From Lysobacteraceae bacterium (GTDB taxonomy: Bacteria > Pseudomonadota > Gammaproteobacteria > Xanthomonadales > Xanthomonadaceae): 5,830 bases of DNA. The notes beneath the pieces are model-generated. The model was given only the letters and a program-made list of their open reading frames with translations, ran no database searches and was not told the origin of the DNA. The position numbers and the translations under genes are program-made. This document shows, piece after piece, positions 1 to 5,830 of this stretch (position 1 is the first letter of the stretch; every line of letters starts with the position of its first letter). The stretch spans positions 1-5,830 of the forward strand of contig JAGNNB010000215.1 of assembly GCA_017990865.1 (NCBI GenBank), written 5' to 3'.

Positions 1-3000
1 CCATATCGTGTCGGACGGTTGGTCGCTGGGGATCGTCTTGCACGAACTGGGCGCGCTTTATCGCGGGTGCGCCGCAGGCGATCCGCCGGTGCTCGAGGCG
101 CCTGTTTTGCAGTACGCGGACTACACGCTATGGCAGAACGAAAGTCTGCAGGGCGAGCGGCTGCAGCGCGAGGTCGAGTATTGGCGCGATCTTCTCGGCG
201 ATGCGCCATCGCTGCTGGCGCTACCGACCGACCGCAGGCGTCCTGCGGTGCAAGACCCGGCCGGCGCCGACCTGGATTTCGAGATCGCACCGGCGTTGGC
301 GGCGGCGATCAAGAACATCTCAAGAAAAAACGGCGGAACGCCGTTCATGACCTGCCTCGCGGCATGGGCGCTGGTGATGTCGAGGCTCTCCGGGCAGGCG
401 AACGTCGTGGTGGGGACGCCGGTAGCGAACAGGCCGATGTCGGAGTTGGAAAACGTCGTCGGCCTGTTCGTCAATACTCTCGCGATACCGCTGGATATCG
501 CCACGGCGGAGACGCCGCTCGCGCTGTTGTCGCAAACGAAAGATCGCGTTCTTTCCGCGTTGGAGCATCAGGCGCTGCCCTTCGATCTGGTCGTGGAGCG
601 CATCAACCCCCAGCGCAGCCTGGCGTATTCGCCGTTGTTCCAAACGATGTTCGCATGGCAAGACCCCCCCGCGACTTCCCTCGCTTGGTCGGAGACGGTC
701 TGCGTCGAACCGCTCGGAGTCGGTGCGCCCAACGCTAAATTCGACCTTTCGCTTTTCGTCACCGACAACGACGGCCTGCTCGAGTGTTCGATCGAATACG
801 CGACTGCGCTGTTCGACGAGGCCACCGTTCTTCGCTTCGCTGGTTATTTCGTCGAGGCGCTGCGTGCGATGACCGAGGCGCCGGACTCGGCGCTCAGCGG
901 CCTTCGTCTGCACGCCGACGCATCGCCGGGCGAATACGGCGAGCGGCGGGAATACGATCTGTCGGTGCCCGCGCACGCGTACTTCGAGCGGCATGCCGCC
1001 GAACGGCCGGACGCGCCGGCCCTTGTCTGGGGGCTCGAAACGTTTGCTTATGGCGATCTGAATCTGAGCGCCAACCGGTTGGCGCATCACCTGCGCGCAT
1101 TGGGCGTCGCGCCCGACGTGCTCGTCGGTATCTGCGCGCAGCGCAGCCCGGCGATGGCGCTATCGGTGTTGGCGATTCTGAAGGCCGGCGGCGCTTATCT
1201 GCCGCTGGATCCGGAGCATCCGGCGCAGCGTTTGGCGGGAATGATCGAAGATGCGCGGCCGCGCGTCGTTCTCGCCGACGAAGCGGGGAAAGCGGTGCTT
1301 GCGAAAGCGTTCGCCGGCATGACCTCGCCGCCGCTCGTGCTCGATCCGGTGGCCGACGAGACCGCATGGCGCGATGCCGATCCCGGGAATCCGGATCGGC
1401 TCGCGATCGGCTTGCATTCGAACCATTTGGCTTACGTGATCTACACCTCGGGTTCGACCGGTAAGCCCAAAGGCGTCATGGTCGAGCATTCCGGGCTCGC
1501 CAATTATCTGCAATTCGCCAGAGAAGCCTATTTGCCCGGACCGATAACCGGAGGCGTGGTCGCCACGCCTCTGGGGTTCGACGCCACGCTCACCACGTTC
1601 ATGGCGCCCTGGCTTGCGGGGCGCCCGGTGCTGCTGCTGCCGAACGCCTTGTCAGAGACGTTATCGGGGCTGCTCGCGTTGTTCGCATCGGAGCGGCCGT
1701 GGCTATTCAAGCTCACGCCCGCGCATCTGGACGCGCTGTCGGAACTTTCGACGGGCGTGCAGGCGAACACCCCGCATATCCTCGTCGTGGGCGGCGAGCA
1801 GTTGACCGCCGCCACGGTCAGGCGATTCCGCGAGCGCGTGCTCCCTGGCGCGGTGTTCGTGAACGAGTACGGACCCACGGAGACGGTCGTCGGCTGCACG
1901 ACCCGCACCTTGATGGCGGGAGACGCATTGCACGAGGTCCATGCCGTCGCCATCGGCCGCCCGACGGCCAATATGACCGTCTATTTGCTGGGCGCTCACG
2001 GTAATCCGGCCTTGCCCGGGGCGATCGGCGAGGTTCACATCGCGGGCGCCCAGATGGCCAGAGGCTATCTGGGGCGGACCGATCTGACGACGGAGCGCTT
2101 CCTGTCGGACCCGTTTTCGACGCGGAACGATGCGCGGATGTATCGCACCGGAGATCTGGCGCGACGCTTGCCCGATGGGCAGCTCGAATACGTCGGCCGC
2201 AACGATGCGCAGATCAAGATCCGTGGTTACCGCATCGAACTGGGCGAGATCGAAGCGGCGCTCGCTCGATGCGCGGGCGTCCTGGCCGCGGTGGTCCTCG
2301 CGCGCGAGGACGTCGCCGGCGACAAAACGCTGGTCGCCTATTTCGAACCGGCGGGCGAGACCGCGCCGGAAGTCGATTCGCTGCGCGCCGAACTGGCCTC
2401 GGCGCTGCCCGACTACATGGTTCCCTCCATCTACATACGGGTCGAGACTTGGCCGCTGACGCGTAACGGCAAGCTGGATCGCGACGCGTTGCCGCCCCCG
2501 GGTCGGGACGCGCACGATAAGCCCGATCAGTCGCCGCCGCGCGACGATACTGAACGCGCGCTGCTGGCGATCTGGCAGCGCACGTTGAAGCGCGATGCGG
2601 TCGGGATCCACGACAATTTCTTTGGGCTGGGCGGCCATTCGCTGTTGGCGGTGCAACTGATTTCGCGGATCCGCGCGGAAATGCGAATGGAGCTGACGCT
2701 GCGTTCGGTATTCGAGGCGCCCACGATCGCGCGGATGGCAGTGGTCGCGCGTGCCGCCGCTACCGATCTCGGCCAATCGCCGGCTGTCGCCCCGCGCGCC
2801 GCGGCCGGTCAGGTCTTGCCTTTGACGTCCGCGCAGTCTCAATTATGGCTGTTCGAACGTTTGCGGCCCGCCGCAGCCGCCTACAACGTCGGCGGCGCGT
2901 ACCGTCTGCGCGGCGCTCTGGACGCCGATGCGTTGGAGCGCGCATTCCAGCGGCTGGTGCGGCGCCACGACGCCTTGCGCATGATGTTCGCCGAACGGAT

Positions 3001-5830
3001 GGGTCGCCCCGTGCAGGTCGTGCAGGAGCACGCGGATATGCGTTTGCTGCGCACCGCATCTGCGTCCGTCGCGCCGCAGATCAGGGAGGCGGAAGCCAGG
3101 CGTTTCGCGGACGAGATGACGATACTCCCCTTCGACCTGGCGCGGCCGCCGTTGCTGCGCGCCGCGTTGTTGCGCTTCGAACCCGACGATCACGTGCTGG
3201 CGATCTGCTCGCACCACATCGTGTCCGATGCGTGGTCGTCGTCGGTCCTGTACGCCGATCTGTGGCGTTTCTATGCGATCGAATGTGCGGGCGGCACCGA
3301 TGCCGAAGACGCGGCGTCCCTCGGGTTCGCGGATATCGTCCTCCAGGAATCGGGCGATGCGTTCCGCGACAAGTGCGAAGCGGATATCCGGCATTGGAAG
3401 GGCGCCCTCGCCGGAACGTCCGGATTGCTCGATTTGCCGATCGATAAGCCGCGCCCGGAAGTCCTTTCGGCCAGCGGCGCCCGTTGGACGGGCGCATTGG
3501 CTGGCGATCTGCGCGATGCGCTTCACGCGCTCGCTTCGAACGAGGGGGCTACGCTGTTCATGGCGCTGTTGGCCGTCTTCCAGTCGCTGCTCTCGCGCTA
3601 CACGGGCGACGCCGATGTCGTGGTCGGCACGCCGGTTTCCCGGAGGACGGCTAAAGACCGGGAAAACGTCGTCGGTATGCTTCTCAATACACTGGCGATG
3701 CGGGCCGATTTCTCGCGCGACCCTTCGTTCCGTGAATGTTTGGCGCGGACGCGCGAAAGTTGCCTGCAGGCGTTCGATCACGCGGACGCGCCGATCGAAT
3801 CGGTGATCGAGCGACTGCGTATCGATCGCGCGCCAGGCAGGTCGCCGTTGTTCCAGACGATGTTCGTTCTTCGCAACGACGGCGATTCCAGTGCCGATAT
3901 CGAATGCGCCGATCTGCGCGCGTCTTGGATCGAGCCGGCGGTGACTACATCGCGTTTCGAGTTGACCTGCGACATCCTCGAATGCCGCGACGGCATGGCG
4001 CTTACGATCGACTACAGCACCGATCTCTTCGTCGAAGGCACCATCGCGCAGTTGGGCGCGCATTTCGAGTCGCTGTTGCGCGCGGCGGTCGCCGACCCCG
4101 ACCGGCCGCTGTCGCGCTTGCCGATCTTGAGCGCCGAGGAAACCGACGCCTTGCTGACGATGGGCTACGGCGGCCCCGCCGAGGTCGAAACCGATGCGAC
4201 GCTGCACGGTCTGTTCGCCGCGCAGGCCGCGAGGACGCCGCAGGCCGATGCGCTGGTCGAACCCGGTCGCTGCGTGAGTTACGCCGAAGCCTTGGCGCGC
4301 GCCAACGGCATCGGCTGCCGTTTGCTTGAAATCGGCGCGACGCGCGAGACGATCGTCGCGGTGTTGACCGATCGTTCCGTCGACGCCGTGCTCGGGGTAC
4401 TGGGCGCGCACGCCGCGGGTGCGGCGTACTTGCCGCTGGACCCGACCAGTCCCGACGAGCGCTTGCAATTCCTGCTGCAGGACGCGAATGCCTCCGCCCT
4501 GCTGGTGCCTGCGACGCAACGCGCGCGCGCCGAGGCGCTGATGCGCGCGCTGCGCGAGCGGGACGGCGATGCGTCGCTCTTGCCGATGATCGCGCTCGAC
4601 GAGGTGCCGCCTTCGCACGAAGCGCCCGCGGTCGAACGCCGCGCGAGCGATGCGGCGTACGTCATCTACACCTCCGGTTCCACCGGGCAGCCGAAGGGCG
4701 TGCTGGTCGAGCATCGCGGCGCGGTGAATCTGGTGCGCGGGTTCCTTGCGCGTCACGAGTTCGCCGACCAACGCCTGTTGATGATTCCGCCGCTGATCTT
4801 CGACGCCTCCGTCGGCGATATTTTCCCGGCCTTGGCCTGCGGTTCGGCCTTGGTGCTGCATCCCAACCCGACAGAATTGGGTGCTGCGGAACTCGAGCGT
4901 TTCTGCGACGAGTACCGCGTCACCGCGATCGATGCGCCCGCGGCGCTGTGGCGACGCTGGAGCGAAGGCTTGGCCGCGCGCGGCGCCGGCCCGCATCTGC
5001 CGCATCTGCGTTTGATGATGATCGGCGGCGAGAGCGTCCCGATCGAACAAGTGCGGCGTTTCGCGCAAATCACCGAACGACGCGCGGTGCTGTGCAATCA
5101 CTACGGCCCCACCGAAGCGTCGGTCTGCGCCACCTTGTTGCCGACGATAGACGGCGCCGAATTGGGCGAACGCCCATCGTCGGATTTGCCGATCGGTCGC
5201 CCGCTACCCGGTGTGTATCTGTACGTGCTGGATGCGTACGGCGCGCTGTGCCCGCGCAGCGTGGTCGGCGAGCTGTACATCGGCGGCCTCGGCGTGGCGC
5301 GCGGGTATCTGGGCGCCTCGGCGCTGACCGACGAACGTTTCGTGCGCGACGCTTCCCTCGGCGTCGACGCGTCGCGCATGTACCGCACGGGCGATCTGGT
5401 GCGCTGGAACGCCGACGGCACGCTGCAGTTCGTCGGCCGCCGCGATCATCAGATCAAACTGCGCGGCGTGCGCATCGAATTGGGCGAAATTGAAGCCGCG
5501 CTCGCCGTGGTGCCGGGCGTGCAGATGGCGGCGGTGCTGTTGCGCGAGGATCGTCCCGGCGACAAGCGCCTCGTCGCCTACGTCGTCGCCAATGCGGATA
5601 CGGATGCGTCGCCGACGTCGATGCGCGCCGGTTTGGCGCAGCGTTTGCCGGACGCGATGATGCCTTCGGCTTACGTGTTTCTCGATGCCATGCCGCTCAA
5701 CGCCAACGGCAAGATCGATCGCCGCGCTTTGCCGCCGCCGGGCGAGGACGATGCGCGCGAACGGGCCATCGTCGCGCCGCGGACCGCCACCGAAGAGACC
5801 GTGCTCGCGGTGTGGCGCGAAGTGCTGGGC
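1..5830 (+). CDS. Non-ribosomal peptide synthetase, internal fragment (C-A-T-C-A-T), open at both ends
   Basis: One frame is open across the whole window: the first complete codon is at base 2, base 1 is the last base of the preceding codon, and 1943 codons follow without a stop. The start and stop codons lie outside, so no ribosome binding site or terminator can be judged. Residue numbers below count from the codon at base 2. The domain order is partial condensation (1-301), adenylation (323-831), carrier (847-917), condensation (938-1376), adenylation (1400-1910) and the start of a carrier (1925-1943). All ten adenylation core motifs can be found in each A domain, and the order matches classic multimodular NRPS. 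The protein is a cytosolic megasynthase that builds a peptide by the thiotemplate mechanism. No frameshift or internal stop is seen, so it looks functional. The family is certain. The gene name, product and species cannot be recovered from this fragment. Confidence 0.98.
2..904 (+). other. Condensation domain C1, N-terminally cut by the window edge
   Basis: This domain forms the peptide bond between the upstream peptidyl chain and the amino acid held on T1. The window opens inside the catalytic motif HHxxxDGWS: the sequence begins HIVSDGWS, so the second (catalytic) His is residue 1, and base 1 (c) fits a preceding His codon. Further core motifs are C4 (QYADYTLWQ, 37-45), C5 (VVVGTPVANRP at 135-145, then ENVVGLFVNTL at 150-160), C6 (LPFDLVVERINP, 192-203) followed by SPLFQTMF (210-217), and C7 around FDLSLFV (247-253). 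About 300 of the usual 430-450 residues are present. Because the N-terminal third is missing, the subtype (LCL, DCL, dual or starter) cannot be assigned safely. The AYSPLFQTMFAWQ stretch resembles C domains of proteobacterial lipopeptide synthetases, but that is only an impression. All visible catalytic residues are intact. Confidence 0.93.
629..653 (+). repeat. 25-base near-identical segment shared by C1 and C2 (copy in C1)
   Basis: This stretch encodes SPLFQTMF in C1 and is matched at 3842-3866 in C2 with a single base difference (caa against cag, both Gln). The neighbouring ENVVG segments (about 447-461 and 3660-3674) also share a run of nearly identical bases. These are paralogous condensation-domain motifs rather than a mobile repeat. 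Confidence 0.8.
968..2494 (+). other. Adenylation domain A1, predicted asparagine-activating
   Basis: This ANL-family domain activates an amino acid as its aminoacyl-AMP and loads it onto T1. The core motifs appear in order: A1 FAYGDLN (348-354), A2 LKAGGAYLPLD (393-403), A3 phosphate loop YTSGSTGKPKG (481-491), A4 FDAT (526-529), A5 NEYGPTE (621-627), A6 GEVHIAGAQMARGYL (676-690), A7 YRTGDL (714-719), A8 GRNDAQIKIRG (732-742) with RIELGEIE (744-751), A9 LPDYMVP (802-808) and A10 NGKLDR (822-827), whose K824 is the catalytic lysine. By-eye alignment to PheA gives pocket residues D527, A528, T531, K570, V595, G597, E622, V630, G631, K824, read as DATKVGEVGK. This differs at two places from the known Asn code DLTKLGEVGK, so Asn is the best call, with Asp second. 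A6 is slightly divergent (AGAQ where GGxG is usual). The domain has normal length, about 509 residues. Confidence 0.95.
1579..1896 (+). other. A1 substrate-pocket region (A4-A5) with an Asn-type specificity code
   Basis: This stretch carries eight of the variable pocket positions of A1. The conserved Asp that binds the substrate amino group is D527 in FDATLTTF. K570 in WLFKLTPAHL, V595 and G597 in ILVVGGEQ, and E622, V630 and G631 in NEYGPTETVVG complete the lining. Lys at the PheA-278 position together with Glu at 322 and Val-Gly at 330-331 is the pattern established for Asn pockets (DLTKLGEVGK). Asp pockets such as DLTKVGHIGK share the Lys but differ at 322 and 330. The alignment was made by eye on strong flanking anchors (FDxx, TPAHL, GGE, YGPTE). 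Confidence 0.72.
2540..2752 (+). other. Peptidyl carrier domain T1 (PCP)
   Basis: This small helical carrier domain of about 70 residues (847-917) holds the growing chain as a thioester on a phosphopantetheine arm. The signature DNFFGLGGHSLLAVQL (871-886) is textbook. Ser880, with its codon at 2639-2641, is the residue that a phosphopantetheinyl transferase would modify. The first helix is seen in ERALLAIWQRTL (851-862), and the third-helix segment LRSVFEAPTIARMA (900-913) matches the usual VFExPTIxxLA pattern. The domain follows A1 after a short linker rich in Pro, Asp and Arg, and precedes C2 directly, with no epimerization domain between. The GGHSL form is the common type of carriers that are followed by a C domain. 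Confidence 0.96.
2639..2641 (+). other. Phosphopantetheine attachment serine of T1
   Basis: The tcg codon encodes Ser880 in LGGHSLL. By family knowledge this is the site where 4'-phosphopantetheine is attached, converting the apo carrier to its active holo form. The motif is fully conserved, so T1 should be functional. Confidence 0.93.
2753..2812 (+). other. Ala-rich linker between T1 and C2
   Basis: About 20 residues (918-937) rich in Ala, Pro and Gly join the carrier to the next condensation domain. This is the normal length and character of a T-to-C linker within one polypeptide. It leaves no room for an epimerization or methyltransferase domain, and no gene boundary or docking element occurs here. 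Confidence 0.7.
3212..3238 (+). other. Catalytic C3 motif of C2 carrying Gly-to-Ala (HHIVSDAWS)
   Basis: Codons for residues 1071-1079 read HHIVSDAWS. The matching motif in C1 of the same protein reads (H)HIVSDGWS, so the two differ at one place in protein terms. In the family the second His is needed for catalysis and the Asp is structural. The Gly is highly conserved but not itself a catalytic base. The gcg codon at 3230-3232 encodes the Ala, and the frame around it is unambiguous. Confidence 0.9.
3842..3866 (+). repeat. 25-base near-identical segment shared by C1 and C2 (copy in C2)
   Basis: This is the partner of the segment at 629-653, in the same orientation and about 3.2 kb downstream, encoding the same SPLFQTMF motif at residues 1281-1288. 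The similarity falls off quickly on both sides: the residues before it differ (LAY against PGR), as do those after it. Confidence 0.8.
4199..5731 (+). other. Adenylation domain A2, substrate not assigned
   Basis: This second ANL-family adenylation domain should load T2. Core motifs are A1 VSYAEAL (1425-1431), A2 AAGAAYLPLD (1471-1480, with Ala where Lys is usual), A3 YTSGSTGQPKG (1556-1566), A4 FDAS (1600-1603), A5 NHYGPTE (1699-1705), A6 GELYIGGLGVARGYL (1756-1770), A7 YRTGDL (1794-1799), A8 GRRDHQIKLRG (1812-1822) with RIELGEIE (1824-1831), A9 LPDAMMP (1882-1888, with Ala for the usual Tyr) and A10 NGKIDR (1902-1907) with catalytic K1904. By-eye alignment to PheA gives D1601, A1602, G1605, D1644, M1673, G1675, H1700, V1708, C1709, K1904, read as DAGDMGHVCK. 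I do not recognise this code. The acidic residue at the PheA-278 position could suit a basic or polar side chain, but that is weak inference. Glycine codon use differs clearly from A1. The domain appears intact. Confidence 0.95.
4801..5128 (+). other. A2 substrate-pocket region (A4-A5) with an unfamiliar specificity code
   Basis: Eight pocket positions fall here: D1601, A1602 and G1605 in FDASVGDIF, D1644 in TAIDAPAALW, M1673 and G1675 in MMIGGESV, and H1700, V1708 and C1709 in NHYGPTEASVC. The amino-group-binding Asp is conserved, so an alpha-amino acid substrate is expected. The small Gly at the 239 position, Asp at 278 and His at 322 make a polar pocket. The placement of D1644 relies on aligning the single Pro of DAPAAL to the LPPT of PheA and could be off by one. 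Confidence 0.6.
5774..5830 (+). other. Start of peptidyl carrier domain T2, cut by the window end
   Basis: After the A10 motif and a short acidic linker, the last 19 residues (1925-1943) include ATEETVLAVWREVLG. This matches the first helix of a carrier domain: T1 has TERALLAIWQRTL at the same position. The phosphopantetheine serine would lie about 20 residues beyond the window, so its presence cannot be confirmed. The position after A2 makes a carrier the expected domain. Confidence 0.85.

Larger units (their letters stand above)
2813..4129 (+). other. Condensation domain C2, complete, with variant HHxxxDA active-site motif
   Basis: This domain couples the T1-bound peptidyl donor to the amino acid loaded on T2. 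Motifs in order are C1 LTSAQSQLWLFERL (941-954), C2 RHDALRMMF (988-996), C3 SHHIVSDAWSS (1070-1080), a weak C4 FADIVLQE (1109-1116), C5 VVVGTPVSRR (1206-1215) with ENVVGMLLNTL (1221-1231), C6 ADAPIESVIERL (1261-1272) with SPLFQTMFVL (1281-1290), and C7 around FELTCDIL (1279 aligned region to about 1326). The catalytic His1072 and the structural Asp1076 are present, but the Gly of HHxxxDG is Ala1077. The extra N-terminal HH(I/L)xxxxGD motif of dual condensation/epimerization domains is absent, and there is no DxxxxD heterocyclization motif. An ordinary LCL-like condensation domain is therefore the best reading, with DCL not excluded. Length, about 439 residues, is normal. Confidence 0.94.

Noticed and set aside
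19..738. Plus-strand ORF of 239 codons overlapping C1, and similar ones at 784-1464, 2845-3447, 3228-3806, 3736-4329 and 4948-5493
   Set aside because: They are out of frame with the clearly conserved NRPS motifs, are Arg/Ala-rich as expected of high-GC shadows, and carry no recognisable domain.
320..1090. Minus-strand ORF of 256 codons across C1 and A1
   Set aside because: It is antisense to conserved coding sequence, in register with it, and has the same Arg/Gln-rich composition as the other shadows.
1579..1896. Asp as the A1 substrate
   Set aside because: Glu at PheA position 322 and Val-Gly at 330-331 fit the Asn code better than the Asp code DLTKVGHIGK. Asp is kept only as a second choice.
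2813..4129. Possible heterocyclization or epimerization domain in place of C2
   Set aside because: The HHxxxD motif, the order of C1 to C7 motifs and the lack of a DxxxxD motif fit an ordinary condensation domain followed by an A domain.
1703..5101. Very long minus-strand open frame (two ORFs of 752 and 379 codons separated by one TAA at 2843-2845)
   Set aside because: Its codons lie exactly in register with the NRPS codons, so stops arise only where the NRPS uses TTA, CTA or TCA. Those codons are rare in this high-GC gene. The predicted proteins are Arg-, Gln- and His-rich and show no domain I recognise.
1..5830. Promoters, terminators, RNA genes, CRISPR arrays or mobile elements inside the window
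   Set aside because: The entire window is one coding frame with conserved protein motifs throughout. I saw no spaced direct repeats, no inverted-repeat ends and no tRNA-like or terminator-like stretches that stand out from GC-rich coding sequence.

Overview
The window lies wholly inside one gene. Plus-strand frame 2 (first complete codon at base 2) has no stop codon from end to end: 1943 sense codons with neither a start nor a stop of the gene in view. It encodes the middle of a large modular non-ribosomal peptide synthetase (NRPS). Base composition is high in G+C (roughly 60-70% by eye), with heavy use of gcg, ccg, cgc, gat, gaa and ttg codons. Together with the NRPS style this suggests a high-GC proteobacterium, for example a Lysobacter/Xanthomonas-like or Burkholderia/Pseudomonas-like lineage. 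That taxonomic call is an inference and cannot be settled from this fragment.

Layout from left to right: the C-terminal two thirds of a condensation domain (C1, about 2-904), a complete adenylation domain (A1, about 968-2494), a complete carrier protein (T1, about 2540-2752, phosphopantetheine serine codon at 2639-2641), a short Ala-rich linker, a complete condensation domain (C2, about 2813-4129), a second complete adenylation domain (A2, about 4199-5731), and the first 19 residues of a second carrier protein (T2, from 5774). This is (C)-A-T-C-A-(T): nearly all of one elongation module and most of the next. No epimerase, methyltransferase, thioesterase or docking domain lies within it.

Working together, A1 would adenylate its amino acid and load T1. 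C1 would transfer the upstream peptide onto it. C2 would then condense the T1-bound peptide with the residue loaded on T2 by A2. The binding-pocket residues of A1, aligned by eye to PheA, read D-A-T-K-V-G-E-V-G-K, very close to the established Asn code. A2 reads D-A-G-D-M-G-H-V-C-K, which I cannot match to a known code. The predicted product segment is therefore ...-Asn-X-....

The points most worth a second look are the unassigned A2 pocket, an HHxxxDA variant of the catalytic motif in C2, and a clear change in glycine codon use between A1 and A2 that suggests a mosaic origin. I saw no RNA genes, mobile elements, CRISPR, promoters or terminators, and there is no intergenic DNA in the window. 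I found no evidence of a wholly new system; this is a recognisable NRPS assembly line with some unusual details.
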